Part shown: piece after piece, positions 1-8,151 of the stretch
Position numbering within the stretch: the first letter of the stretch is position 1
How the letters are laid out: each line of letters begins with the position of its first letter
Assembly (NCBI RefSeq): GCF_004138285.1
Contig: NZ_SCFN01000013.1
Location: 1-64,000 of the forward strand
Source: Gottfriedia acidiceleris
GTDB lineage: Bacteria; Bacillota; Bacilli; Bacillales; Bacillaceae_G
Direction of reading: 5' to 3'
DNA: 64,000 bases
The notes under the pieces: generated by a model
The model's database searches: none
Told to the model about the DNA's origin: nothing
Seen by the model: only the letters and a program-made list of their open reading frames with translations
Position numbers and translations under genes: made by a program

Positions 1-34
1 GGGTTCGGCGGTTCGAATCCGTCCCCCTCCACCA
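1..34 (+). tRNA. tRNA-Tyr, 3' part only
   Basis: Only the T arm, the 3' acceptor strand and an encoded CCA are inside the window. The fragment matches the 3' end of Bacillus tRNA-Tyr, and Tyr precedes Trp-His-Gln-Gly-Cys-Leu-Leu in the Bacillus trnD array. The anticodon lies to the left of the window, so the identity rests on similarity and gene order. Confidence 0.8.
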
Positions 35-39
35 TTTAT

Positions 40-113
40 AGGGGCATAGTTTAACGGTAGAATAGAGGTCTCCAAAACCTTTGGTGTGGGTTCGATTCCT
101 ACTGCCCCTGCCA
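40..113 (+). tRNA. tRNA-Trp (anticodon CCA)
   Basis: Full cloverleaf: the acceptor strand AGGGGCA pairs with TGCCCCT, discriminator G, encoded CCA at 111-113. The anticodon CCA is at 72-74. It is the second member of the array and is separated from the Tyr gene by 5 bases. Confidence 0.97.
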
Positions 114-127
114 AATAATACAATAAT

Positions 128-204
128 GGCGGTCGTGGCGAAGTGGTTAACGCATCGGATTGTGGTTCCGACACTCGTGGGTTCGATTCCCATCGGTCGC
201 CCCA
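128..204 (+). tRNA. tRNA-His (anticodon GTG)
   Basis: The acceptor GCGGTCG pairs with CGGTCGC. The extra G at position -1 (base 128), typical of tRNA-His, faces the C discriminator. Anticodon GTG; the 3' CCA is encoded at 202-204. Confidence 0.97.
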
Positions 205-284
205 TTTAAATTATTGTAACGATTACTCAAGTGAGTAATATTATTTATAATAAAATGAATATAGTATATAAAGTTCTTAATTAA

Positions 285-359
285 TGGGCTATAGCCAAGC
301 GGTAAGGCAACGGATTTTGATTCCGTCATGCCCTGGTTCGAATCCAGGTAGCCCAGCCA
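285..359 (+). tRNA. tRNA-Gln (anticodon TTG)
   Basis: The acceptor TGGGCTA pairs with TAGCCCA; discriminator G, encoded CCA. Anticodon TTG at 317-319. An 80-base A+T-rich gap separates it from tRNA-His; I see no clear promoter in that gap. Confidence 0.97.
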
Positions 360-363
360 TTAC

Positions 364-438
364 GCGGAAGTAGTTCAGTGGTAGAATACAACCTTGCCAA
401 GGTTGGGGTCGCGGGTTCGAGCCCCGTCTTCCGCTCCA
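364..438 (+). tRNA. tRNA-Gly (anticodon GCC)
   Basis: The acceptor GCGGAAG pairs with CTTCCGC; discriminator T, encoded CCA at 436-438. Anticodon GCC at 396-398. It follows tRNA-Gln by four bases, as in the Bacillus trnD order. Confidence 0.97.
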
Positions 439-444
439 AAATAT

Positions 445-515
<71 letters not shown>

Positions 516-529
516 TTTAATTTACTTCT

Positions 530-613
530 GCCGGGGTGGTGGAATGGCAGACACACAGGACTTAAAATCCTGCGGGGGTTGACCCCGTGCCGGTTCGAGT
601 CCGGCCCTCGGTA
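530..613 (+). tRNA. tRNA-Leu (anticodon TAA)
   Basis: Class II tRNA with a long variable arm. The acceptor GCCGGGG pairs with CCTCGGT, discriminator A, followed by TCA, so CCA is not encoded. Anticodon TAA at 563-565. A strong terminator follows directly at 619. Confidence 0.97.
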
Positions 614-618
614 TCATT

Positions 619-648
619 AAACCTCTTACAAAAGTAAGAGGTTTTTAA
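619..648 (+). terminator. Rho-independent terminator after the tRNA array
   Basis: Perfect 11-bp stem AAACCTCTTAC / GTAAGAGGTTT with a 4-base loop, running into a T-rich tail. It ends the main tRNA transcript after tRNA-Leu(TAA). Confidence 0.9.
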
Positions 649-706
649 TTACAGATTTGAATGGACAATTTGTCTTTCATATATTATAATTATTTTATAA
701 CTTTTT

Positions 707-789
707 GGCGGTGTGGTGGAATGGCAGACACGCCTGACTCAAAATCAGGTATCTTCACGGATGTGCAGGTTCAAGTCCTGTCACCGCTA
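707..789 (+). tRNA. tRNA-Leu (anticodon CAA)
   Basis: Class II tRNA. The acceptor GGCGGTG pairs with CACCGCT (a G-T pair at the end), discriminator A, CCA not encoded. The anticodon CAA at 740-742 lies in the loop closed by CCTGA/TCAGG. It sits between two terminators, so it is either read through or has its own promoter. Confidence 0.96.
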
Positions 790-806
790 TATTGAAATTA
801 GAGAAG

Positions 807-838
807 AGGATTTTGCAGAGATGCAGAATCCTTTTTTT
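807..838 (+). terminator. Rho-independent terminator after tRNA-Leu(CAA)
   Basis: 10-bp stem GGATTTTGCA / TGCAGAATCC (one T-G pair) with loop GAGA and a run of seven T. Confidence 0.9.
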
Positions 839-947
839 ATTTAGAAAGTAAGGGTTAGGGGAAAAAAGAATAGAGTTTTTAGTGATTAGGTAATTCTTCA
901 TCTAACATTATATAATTGACTTCATTTTGTTTTAATCATCATTATAA

Positions 948-990
948 AGAAAGGCAGCGACTATAACAATGATCGCTGCCTTTCTTTATG
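948..990. terminator. Terminator of the 997-1299 gene
   Basis: 13-bp inverted repeat AGAAAGGCAGCGA / TCGCTGCCTTTCT with a 12-base loop. It lies just past the stop codon of the minus-strand gene. The T-rich tail is modest on both strands. Confidence 0.7.
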
Positions 991-996
991 TGACTA

Positions 997-1299
997 TTAT
1001 TCATTCATTTTTACATATTTACGTTTTTGCTTAGCACCAAGCCAATCAAATTGTTTTGGTTTTCTTTTATTTGCTAAAGTAACTACTAATCCTGTTGTTG
1101 CTATTAGTAGGCTTGCAGCAGCTACTTTAATAGTAAATTGTTTTGCATCTTTTAATTTCTCATTATTGTATCGATCAAGTTCCTTAAGTGTATCCTGTGT
1201 AAAATCAATTCTGTCGTTTGTTTCTTCAATCAAACTACAGACACCTTCGAAACTTTCGACCAAAGGATTTTTCTCTTCATTTACCAAAGGATCTGTCAT
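997..1299 (-). CDS. Small membrane-anchored protein of unknown function
   Basis: I do not recognise this 100-residue protein. Residues 1-50 are acidic and polar and look helical. Residues about 58-76 form one hydrophobic transmembrane segment (AAASLLIATTGLVVTLA), followed by a strongly basic tail that would sit on the cytoplasmic side. The ATG has a good AGGAGGAG site eight bases upstream and a terminator follows the stop, so the gene is complete and monocistronic. It sits between the tRNA array and queG and the context gives no function. Confidence 0.75.
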   Translation of the reverse strand: MTDPLVNEEKNPLVESFEGVCSLIEETNDRIDFTQDTLKELDRYNNEKLKDAKQFTIKVAAASLLIATTGLVVTLANKRKPKQFDWLGAKQKRKYVKMNE

Positions 1300-1651
1300 A
1301 GTTACTCTCCTCCTATATATTTAACCTATAAAGAAGAATTCTATGGGAAAATTAATTATACCTTTATTCAAATTTCTACAAATCTTTCAATATCTCTGCA
1401 ATTAGCTAATTAATAAGGTCCTGATGAATATTTATCTTTTACTTACTCACGTCATCTGTTATTTTTTAACTGCTTTAAACATTTTCTATTCTTGACTCCT
1501 TCATAAACCATGCTAGAACTCTTTCGACAAAAAATGATTTTATTCTTGAATTTATGACATATTTATGATAAATTTAATTACAAGTTCATTAAAAACCTAC
1601 TAAATACATATTACATTTGTATTAGTAGTTTAGCACTTATAACTTGATAAC
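1300..1651. other. Intergenic region without a recognisable gene
   Basis: A+T-rich. I found no credible coding frame on either strand. It contains the promoter side of the minus-strand small membrane gene and, at its right end (about 1599-1632), an imperfect inverted repeat, CTACTAAATACA / TTTGTATTAGTAG, directly before the hairpin at 1652. Confidence 0.4.
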
Positions 1652-1698
1652 AACGCAGTGTATTGATTCATTCGAAGAACGATACATTGCGTTTTTTT
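1652..1698 (+). terminator. Orphan terminator upstream of queG
   Basis: 12-bp stem AACGCAGTGTAT / ATACATTGCGTT (one G-T pair) with an 18-base loop, followed by seven T. No gene on the plus strand lies between here and position 840, so it must end a non-coding transcript, or read-through from the tRNA region, or act as a leader terminator. Confidence 0.65.
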
Positions 1699-1811
1699 AT
1701 ATTAAAAAGTCTATTATTAAAAGCATTTGTGTCATAATTAGATAAAGAAATAATTTTCTGACTAGAATAGAAAATATAATTTGTAAATTAACAGGCAGTT
1801 AGGTGATTCTT

Positions 1812-2936
1812 GTGAATATAAAAGAATTTCAAAAAGAATTGATTTCATATAGTAAAGAAATTGGAATAGATAAGATTGGATTTACGACTGTTGATCCATT
1901 TTTAACATTAAAAAATCGTTTATATAGGCAGCAGGAATTAAATTATCAATCGGGTTTTGAGACAAAGGATATTGAACGAAGAGTAGATGCAAGAAAAATT
2001 ATGACAGAAGCTAATTCAATTATTGCAATTGCTCTAGCTTATCCATCTAAATTAAAAAATCCTCCTAAAAGTAAAAAAGGATCTACAAGAGGAATCTTTT
2101 GTAGGGCCTCATGGGGAGAAGATTACCATGTAGTTGTTAAAAAGAAATTACTTCAGCTTGAGTCTTTTATATTATTACATTATCCAAGTGCAAAGGTTCA
2201 GTCGATGGTAGATACTGGTGAGCTAGTAGATCGAGCTGTCGCTGAGCGAGCAGGTATAGGCTGGAGTGCTAAAAATTGTTCAATTATTACGCCAGAATTT
2301 GGTTCTTATGTGTATTTAGGGGAAATGATAACCTCATTACCTTTTGAACCAGATTCGCCTATTGAGGAACAGTGTGGAGAGTGTACAAAATGCCTTGATG
2401 TTTGTCCGACTAGTGCGATTGTTTCTCCAGGTCAATTAAATGCTAAAAATTGTATTGCTTTTTTTACCCAATCAAAAGAGATGATTCCTGTTGAGTTTCG
2501 AAAAGAGCTGGGAAATCGTATATATGGATGCGATACATGTCAGACAATTTGTCCTAAAAATAAAGGAATTAATTTTACTCATCATACTGAAATGGAACCT
2601 GATCCGGAAACTGTAAAACCTTTATTACGCTCTATATTAAAAGTAAGTAATAGAGAGTTTAAAAGTCAGTTTGGTCAAATGTCTGGGTCATGGAGAGGAA
2701 AGAATCCTATTCAGCGAAATGCCATTATTGCTTTAGCACATTTTAAAGATGAATCGGCATTAGATGATTTAAAGCAATTAGCGAAAAAAGATGCAAGACC
2801 AGTAATAAGAGGTACAGCTATTTGGGCTATTTTTGAGATTGAGGGAAAGAACAGTACACCATTTATTGAAAGTTGTTTACAAAAAGAGCAAGATGAGATT
2901 GTATTAAATGAAATTAAGGCTGTTCTTTCAAAGTAA
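1812..2936 (+). CDS. queG: Epoxyqueuosine reductase QueG
   Basis: Catalyses the last step of queuosine synthesis, cobalamin-dependent reduction of epoxyqueuosine in tRNA, in the cytoplasm. The 374 residues match the B. subtilis enzyme along the whole length. Two [4Fe-4S] ferredoxin motifs are visible: C188-x2-C191-x2-C194-x3-C198 and C240-x2-C243-x3-C247. The VDTGELVDRAVAERAGIG core precedes them, and a C-terminal HEAT-like part (PVIRGTAIWAI) follows. I chose GTG at 1812 because AGGTGA lies five bases before it; an in-frame GTG at 1803 falls inside that site. The next gene starts 76 bases downstream. Confidence 0.95.
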   Translation: MNIKEFQKELISYSKEIGIDKIGFTTVDPFLTLKNRLYRQQELNYQSGFETKDIERRVDARKIMTEANSIIAIALAYPSKLKNPPKSKKGSTRGIFCRASWGEDYHVVVKKKLLQLESFILLHYPSAKVQSMVDTGELVDRAVAERAGIGWSAKNCSIITPEFGSYVYLGEMITSLPFEPDSPIEEQCGECTKCLDVCPTSAIVSPGQLNAKNCIAFFTQSKEMIPVEFRKELGNRIYGCDTCQTICPKNKGINFTHHTEMEPDPETVKPLLRSILKVSNREFKSQFGQMSGSWRGKNPIQRNAIIALAHFKDESALDDLKQLAKKDARPVIRGTAIWAIFEIEGKNSTPFIESCLQKEQDEIVLNEIKAVLSK

Positions 2937-2947
2937 TCACTACTTAG

Positions 2948-3001
2948 TGGTATAATCTCTTATTTTTCAACATCGTATAGAATAAGAATATATGTTGAAA
3001 A
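2948..3001 (+). promoter_or_regulatory. Extended -10 promoter and inverted repeat before the amidase gene
   Basis: TGGTATAAT at 2948-2956 is an extended -10 with no good -35. A perfect 10-bp inverted repeat follows, TTTTCAACAT at 2964-2973 and ATGTTGAAAA at 2992-3001. It ends at the GGGGG ribosome binding site, so the hairpin could partly cover the translation start. Confidence 0.4.
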
Positions 3002-3012
3002 GGGGGATTATC

Positions 3013-3927
3013 TTGTTTAATCGTCAACTTTTAGAGCGTTATTTAAAAGAACGATTACAACTTTATTTTGGTGAAGGACATCGAAGTCATCTTATACAAG
3101 AAAAAGAATATCAGGCAATAAGGCGTAAAGTTGAATTATATAATATGCGTAATATTTCATTAGTGAAAGTATATGGAAATCTTGATGTAAACAATATTTG
3201 GAATGAACAGGATGTAACGTATATAAATTATACTTTCCATACGCGATATTTTTTAAAGCAATCCGATTTATATTTTGAAGAGGATCAACATGAAAGACAG
3301 ATCGCGATTGAAAATGATGAAATTTTATATGACATAGCGTTCCCGATTGATAATCAAGTTGAAAAATTTGAACTCGAAGAAGATGATTTAGGTGAAAATG
3401 AATCATTAGAACGAAATAACAGATATAACCGATTTAATGCTGTTAAATATGCTGAAACCTGGTGGGATGGCCATAATAAAGAATATCCATTGTATGCAAA
3501 TGATTGTACTAATTTTATATCTCAATGTTTAAGGGCTGGAGGCATTCGAATGGTTGGAATGCCAAAACCGGGGACAGGGTGGTGGTATAAAAATCATTCT
3601 AATAGTAGTTATAGCTGGAGAGTTGCTCACGCATTAAGAAGATTTTTACCTGCGCCTAAAACTGGAATTAAAGCAGAAGAGGTGCCTACTCCAAAAGATC
3701 TTACATTGGGGGATATTATCATATATGATTTCGAAGGTGATGGAGTATGGAATCATTGTACGATCGTTGTTGCTAAGGATGAAAATGGTGAACCGTTAGT
3801 TAATGCACATACTGTAAATAGCCGTAAAAGATATTGGTCATATTATGATTCTTCTGCTTTTACGGAGAATATTAAGTATAAGTTTTTTCACATCGTTGAT
3901 GGCTTTTCTAACCCTCCAATAGAATAA
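3013..3927 (+). CDS. YhbB-like putative amidase (Amidase_6 domain)
   Basis: 304-residue cytosolic-type protein, no signal peptide. The C-terminal half carries the Amidase_6 domain, a papain/NlpC-like fold. The putative catalytic Cys is in ANDCTNFISQ, the His in WNHCTIV, with a following NAHT. GTGWWYKN and SWRVAH are typical of the family. The N-terminal third is a charged helical extension without a known fold. Start: TTG at 3013, since AAGGGGGAT stands at the right distance before it; the in-frame ATG at 2992 lacks a site. B. subtilis yhbB also lies near yhbH and prkA, which suggests a sporulation link (inference). Confidence 0.75.
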   Translation: MFNRQLLERYLKERLQLYFGEGHRSHLIQEKEYQAIRRKVELYNMRNISLVKVYGNLDVNNIWNEQDVTYINYTFHTRYFLKQSDLYFEEDQHERQIAIENDEILYDIAFPIDNQVEKFELEEDDLGENESLERNNRYNRFNAVKYAETWWDGHNKEYPLYANDCTNFISQCLRAGGIRMVGMPKPGTGWWYKNHSNSSYSWRVAHALRRFLPAPKTGIKAEEVPTPKDLTLGDIIIYDFEGDGVWNHCTIVVAKDENGEPLVNAHTVNSRKRYWSYYDSSAFTENIKYKFFHIVDGFSNPPIE

Positions 3928-3947
3928 TACCTTAATAATTGCGAATT

Positions 3948-3956
3948 TGGTATAAT
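3948..3956 (+). promoter_or_regulatory. Extended -10 promoter for trmL
   Basis: TGGTATAAT, an exact extended -10 element, 33 bases before the trmL start. No clear -35 lies 17 bases upstream. Confidence 0.45.
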
Positions 3957-3988
3957 ATAAAGCATTGAAACAATATAGAGGTGAAAAA

Positions 3989-4483
3989 ATGGGAATACAC
4001 GTTGTATTATATCAACCACAAATTCCAGCAAATACAGGAAATATTGCACGTACTTGTGCAGGAACAGATACAAGTTTGCATTTAATCCGTCCGTTAGGTT
4101 TTTCAACTGACGATAAAATGTTAAAAAGAGCTGGTCTTGATTATTGGGAGCATGTAGATATACATTATCATGATTCTTTGGACGATTTATTTGATAAGTA
4201 TAAAGACGGCAAATTTTATTTTATAACTAAATTTGGAGAAAAAACATATTCAAACTTTGACTATACAAATTTAGATGAAGAGATTTTCTTTGTATTTGGT
4301 AGAGAAACAACAGGGCTTCCGAAAGAGTTAATTGAAAAAAATATGGAAACTTGCCTACGTATACCAATGACAGATCATATTAGGTCTCTAAATTTATCAA
4401 ATACAGCTGCGATATTAATTTACGAAGCTTTGCGTCAGCAAGATTTCCGTGAGTTGTTAAAGGTAAAGGATTATTCTAATTAA
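3989..4483 (+). CDS. trmL: tRNA (cytidine/uridine-34-2'-O)-methyltransferase TrmL
   Basis: SPOUT-class methyltransferase that methylates the 2'-O of the wobble base in tRNA-Leu isoacceptors (CspR/YibK family). The 164 residues show the family signatures [12 protein letters not shown] near the N terminus, FGRETTGLP in the SAM knot and [12 protein letters not shown] near the C terminus, so the deep-knot fold is complete. ATG at 3989 has GAGGTGA just before it; an in-frame TTG at 3965 is poorer and adds non-family residues. Monocistronic, with its own promoter and terminator. Confidence 0.95.
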   Translation: MGIHVVLYQPQIPANTGNIARTCAGTDTSLHLIRPLGFSTDDKMLKRAGLDYWEHVDIHYHDSLDDLFDKYKDGKFYFITKFGEKTYSNFDYTNLDEEIFFVFGRETTGLPKELIEKNMETCLRIPMTDHIRSLNLSNTAAILIYEALRQQDFRELLKVKDYSN

Positions 4484-4493
4484 TAAACAAAAG

Positions 4494-4519
4494 TCACCAT
4501 ATTTTGGTGATTTTTTTTT
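4494..4519 (+). terminator. Terminator of trmL
   Basis: Short stem TCACCA / TGGTGA with a five-base loop, followed by nine T. Confidence 0.85.
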
Positions 4520-4557
4520 ATTAATTTAAAAGTTTATCAAAGAGTACACAAATAAAA

Positions 4558-4615
4558 AAGATGCTTCCATTAAAACGGTCTAGATAAAATTAAGACCGCG
4601 TTTGAGAAGCATCCT
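4558..4615 (-). terminator. Terminator of the 31-residue peptide gene
   Basis: Two-part hairpin: outer stem GATGCTTC / GAAGCATC, inner stem ACGGTCT / AGACCGC. On the minus strand it is followed by a run of T. It lies just past the stop of the small minus-strand gene at 4626, which supports that this gene is transcribed. Confidence 0.75.
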
Positions 4616-4625
4616 TTAAAAAATA

Positions 4626-4721
4626 TTATCTGTTTTTCAGTCCAGGTTTGTCATTATAGCCGCCTGTGAAAATTGCTGCTAAGAATGATGCTGTCACTAA
4701 TAAAATTAATACTAGTCTCAT
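4626..4721 (-). CDS. 31-residue hydrophobic peptide
   Basis: Short reading frame starting with ATG at 4721, with GGAGGAT nine bases upstream and its own two-part terminator after the stop. The product begins MRLVLILLVTASFLAAIFTG and ends in a polar tail with GYNDKPGLKNR, so it is a single membrane-spanning peptide. I cannot name the family. The position next to prkA in a spore former makes a spore membrane peptide possible, but nothing in the sequence proves that. Confidence 0.6.
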   Translation of the reverse strand: MRLVLILLVTASFLAAIFTGGYNDKPGLKNR

Positions 4722-4924
4722 CAGTATGTATCCTCCCAATTGAAAAATTCCCAACACCCTAAACCTTATTATACAAAAAAAACATAGAAATATGAAAGTA
4801 AAATTATGAGAATCGGATTTCGATAAAATATATTTTCCTAATTAAAGATATAGCATGAGTACGGACATCCTTGCATATCCTTTAATAATCTCTCTTACAG
4901 ATGAGAAGAAGGAGGTACTTGTCC

Positions 4925-6820
4925 ATGGATATTTTAAAGAAACTTGAGCAGCATCGGGACATGGAACAAAGATTGAAATGGGAAGGCACTTTTGCTGAGT
5001 ATCTTGAAATGTTAAAAGAGGAGCCATGGGTTGCACAAACTGCACATTCTAGAATTTATAATATGATTAAAGACGCAGGTATTGAAGAAGTGAATGGTAA
5101 AAAAACCTACAGTTTCTTTAATAACAACCTATATGGATTAGAAGAAGCGTTAGAGAGACTCGTGGAAGAATATTTCCATCCTGCTGCCAAGAGATTAGAT
5201 GTAAAAAAACGTATTTTATTGTTAATGGGTCCTGTAAGTGGTGGTAAATCTACACTGGTAACGATGTTAAAAAGAGGATTAGAAAATTATTCAAGGTCTG
5301 ATCAAGGTGCAATCTACGCTATTAAAGGTTGCCCAATGCATGAAGATCCATTGCATTTAATTCCTAACCATTTAAGAGATGATTTTTTCAAAGAATATGG
5401 AGTTCGAATTGAAGGAAATCTTTCACCTTTAAATTTAATGAGACTTGAACAAGAATTTGGTGGAAGAATAGAAGATGTGTTGGTAGAAAGAGTATTTTTA
5501 TCAGAGGATCGTCGAGTTGGTATTGGTACTTTTAGCCCGTCTGATCCAAAATCTCAAGATATTGCAGACTTAACAGGAAGTATTGATTTTTCAACAATTG
5601 CTCAATTTGGATCAGAGTCAGATCCACGTGCCTACCGGTTTGATGGTGAGTTGAATAAAGCAAACCGCGGAATGATGGAATTCCAAGAGATGTTAAAATG
5701 TGATGAAAAGTTTTTATGGCACTTATTATCCCTGACGCAGGAAGGAAACTTTAAGGCAGGGCGTTTTGCATTGATTTCTGCGGATGAATTAATCATTGCT
5801 CATACGAATGAAACAGAGTACCGATCTTTTATTAATAATAAGAAGAATGAAGCGCTTCATTCTCGAATAATCGTAATGCCAATTCCTTATAACTTAAGAG
5901 TTAGTGAAGAAGAGAGAATTTATCAAAAAATGATCTCTGAAAGTGATGTTTCAAATGTTCATATTGCTCCACATACTTTACGTGTTGCAGCAATGTTTAC
6001 AATTCTTACTCGTTTAAAAGAACCAAAACGAGGAGATATTGATTTAGTTAAGAAGATGCGTCTATATGATGGTGAAATGGTAGAAGGCTATAACACTGTT
6101 GATTTAGAGGAGCTGAAGAAAGAATATTTAGATGAAGGTATGCATGGTATCGATCCACGATATGTCATTAACCGTATTTCATCTACAATTATTCGTAAAG
6201 AGATCCCTTCAATTAATGCTTTGGATGTATTACGCTCATTAAAAGATGGTTTAGATCAACATCCATCTATTTCTAACGAAGATCGTGAGCGTTATATGAA
6301 TTTTATCTCAATCGCAAGAAAAGAATACGATGATATTGCAAAACAAGAAGTTCAAAAAGCTTTTGTTTATTCATATGAAGAGTCTGCCAAAACACTTATG
6401 GATAATTATCTTGATAATGTAGAAGCATATTGCAATAAGAATAAGCTTCGTGATCCTTTAACAGGTGAAGAGATGAATCCAGATGAAAAGTTGATGCGTT
6501 CGATTGAAGAACAAATTGGCATCTCTGAGAATGCCAAGAAAGCATTCCGTGAAGAAATATTAATCAGAATCTCTGCATATGCAAGGAAAGGCAAACGTTT
6601 TGATTACAATTCACATGAAAGATTAAAAGAAGCTATCCAAAAGAAACTTTTTTCGGATCTGAAGGATGTTGTGAAGATTACGACGTCCACAAAAACTCCT
6701 GACGAGCGTCAATTAAAGAAAATCAATGACGTTGTCAGCAGATTAGTTGATGAATATGGTTATAACTCAACATCAGCAAATGAATTATTACGCTATGTAG
6801 GCTCATTACTAAACCGATAA
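4925..6820 (+). CDS. prkA: Sporulation serine protein kinase PrkA
   Basis: 631 residues, the length of the B. subtilis protein, which it follows from MDILKKLEQHRDMEQRL onward. An N-terminal AAA+-type PrkA domain has Walker A GPVSGGKS (K108). The C-terminal PrkA domain follows, with the residue stretch DVVKITTSTKTPDERQ near the end. PrkA is a cytoplasmic, stress- and sporulation-linked protein; in B. subtilis both it and YhbH are SigE-dependent. ATG at 4925 has AAGGAGGT at 4909-4916; the longer frame from 4901 would run through that site. A terminator follows, so it is transcribed apart from the next gene. Confidence 0.95.
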   Translation: MDILKKLEQHRDMEQRLKWEGTFAEYLEMLKEEPWVAQTAHSRIYNMIKDAGIEEVNGKKTYSFFNNNLYGLEEALERLVEEYFHPAAKRLDVKKRILLLMGPVSGGKSTLVTMLKRGLENYSRSDQGAIYAIKGCPMHEDPLHLIPNHLRDDFFKEYGVRIEGNLSPLNLMRLEQEFGGRIEDVLVERVFLSEDRRVGIGTFSPSDPKSQDIADLTGSIDFSTIAQFGSESDPRAYRFDGELNKANRGMMEFQEMLKCDEKFLWHLLSLTQEGNFKAGRFALISADELIIAHTNETEYRSFINNKKNEALHSRIIVMPIPYNLRVSEEERIYQKMISESDVSNVHIAPHTLRVAAMFTILTRLKEPKRGDIDLVKKMRLYDGEMVEGYNTVDLEELKKEYLDEGMHGIDPRYVINRISSTIIRKEIPSINALDVLRSLKDGLDQHPSISNEDRERYMNFISIARKEYDDIAKQEVQKAFVYSYEESAKTLMDNYLDNVEAYCNKNKLRDPLTGEEMNPDEKLMRSIEEQIGISENAKKAFREEILIRISAYARKGKRFDYNSHERLKEAIQKKLFSDLKDVVKITTSTKTPDERQLKKINDVVSRLVDEYGYNSTSANELLRYVGSLLNR

Positions 6821-6830
6821 ATTGTTTAAG

Positions 6831-6858
6831 CGGCTATCTATTAGATAGCCGTTTTCTT
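6831..6858 (+). terminator. Terminator of prkA
   Basis: 9-bp stem CGGCTATCT / AGATAGCCG with a 3-base loop, then TTTTCTTTT. Confidence 0.9.
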
Positions 6859-6916
6859 TTGCAATTAATAACGTTTATCCTATAATGATGATAATGATTA
6901 AAAAGAAGGGTGTGTA

Positions 6917-7825
6917 GTGTATATGAAAAGAATTCAAATAGCTGAAAATCTTGAGTTTTCACAAATTATACATGGATTATGGCGTTTATCTGAATGGAAA
7001 ATGACATCAGAACAATTAGTCACTTTTATAGATGAATGTATTGATTTAGGAATTACAACATTTGATCATGCCGATATTTACGGTGGGTATACATGTGAAG
7101 AAATTTTTGGAAAGGCTTTAGCATTAAAACCAGAGCTTCGTGAAAAAATCCAAATCGTTACAAAATGTGGTATAAAGTTAAAGTCATCAAAGTTTCCTGA
7201 ACTTAAAATGAATCATTATGATACTAGTAAAGAGCATATTCTAATGAGTGTTAATAATTCTTTGGAAAATCTACAAACAGATTATATCGATTTACTATTA
7301 ATACATAGACCAAATCCTTTTATGAATCCAAAGGAAATCGCAGAGGCGTTTAATCAACTTCATTCGGAGGGAAAAGTACGCCACTTTGGGGTATCAAACT
7401 TTTTACCTTCTCAATTTAATGCATTACAAGCATATTTAAACATGCCTTTAGTAACAAATCAAATTGAAGTTTCGCCAATGCAATTAGAGCATTTTGAAAA
7501 AGGAACAATTGATTTATTACTTGAAAAAGATATTGCTCCAATGATCTGGTCTCCATTAGCAGGCGGACAAATTTTTACTAGTCAGTCTGAATCAGCGTTA
7601 AGAGTTCGTGCAATGCTTGAAGAGATTTCTAGTGAAATTGGTGCAAATTCAATCGACGAAGTAATGTATGCATGGTTATTAGCTCATCCTGCTAAAATGA
7701 TGCCAATCGTAGGGTCTGGTAAAATTGAACGTGTAAAAACAGCAGTTGAGTCTACAAAGTTAAGTATGTCAGCGGAACAATGGTTACGAATTTACGTAGC
7801 TGGAATGGGTCATAATTTACCTTAA
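6917..7825 (+). CDS. Aldo/keto reductase family oxidoreductase
   Basis: 302-residue NADPH-dependent reductase of the AKR superfamily, close to the YdhF/YcsN type. The (beta/alpha)8 barrel shows the catalytic Asp and Tyr in FDHADIYGGY, the Lys in IVTKCGI and the His in LLLIHRPNP; the cofactor end has PIVGSGKIERV. The substrate is not deducible. GTG at 6917 stands six bases after AAGAAGGG; ATG at 6923 is the alternative and would remove two residues. Monocistronic, terminators on both sides. Confidence 0.9.
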   Translation: MYMKRIQIAENLEFSQIIHGLWRLSEWKMTSEQLVTFIDECIDLGITTFDHADIYGGYTCEEIFGKALALKPELREKIQIVTKCGIKLKSSKFPELKMNHYDTSKEHILMSVNNSLENLQTDYIDLLLIHRPNPFMNPKEIAEAFNQLHSEGKVRHFGVSNFLPSQFNALQAYLNMPLVTNQIEVSPMQLEHFEKGTIDLLLEKDIAPMIWSPLAGGQIFTSQSESALRVRAMLEEISSEIGANSIDEVMYAWLLAHPAKMMPIVGSGKIERVKTAVESTKLSMSAEQWLRIYVAGMGHNLP

Positions 7826-7830
7826 ATAAA

Positions 7831-7870
7831 AAAAAGTGGAGAACTTATTACTAGTTTTCCACTTTTTTTT
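7831..7870 (+). terminator. Terminator of the aldo/keto reductase gene
   Basis: Long stem AAAAAGTGGAGAAC / GTTTTCCACTTTTT with a nine-base loop and a T-run. Confidence 0.9.
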
Positions 7871-8151
7871 TGTTCTTTTTTACGTATTGTTACATATAGT
7901 TAAAGGCAAAAGTTTATTAGGATTTTTATATAAATATATTTATTTTTAAGGACTCGTCCAATTTTCTGAAAAAATGGGTGTAAAATTTAGAAGAAACATT
8001 GTCAATTATTGTGTCCTTCTGCATATGATAGAGTAATCCATAAAAAAGGGTAGAAAATCACCTACCGAATTAGTTTATGCAATTTAGCATTACTGTGTGA
8101 CGATTTTTTTATTTTTACAATAAATCATAATAAGTAAGGGAGGGAAAGAAA
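7871..8151. other. Intergenic region before yhbH
   Basis: No coding frame. It should hold the yhbH promoter. CATATGAT at 8022-8029 resembles a SigE -10, but no -35 sits at the usual distance, so I do not call it. A weak hairpin with a T-run lies at about 8055-8112. Confidence 0.3.

Noticed and set aside
1546-1569. Promoter-like TTGAAT and TATGAT before the orphan hairpins
   Set aside because: The spacer is only 12 bases, too short for a SigA promoter.
8005-8029. Possible SigE promoter (ATTATT and CATATGAT) before yhbH
   Set aside because: The -10 is fair but the -35 is poor and the spacing is too short.
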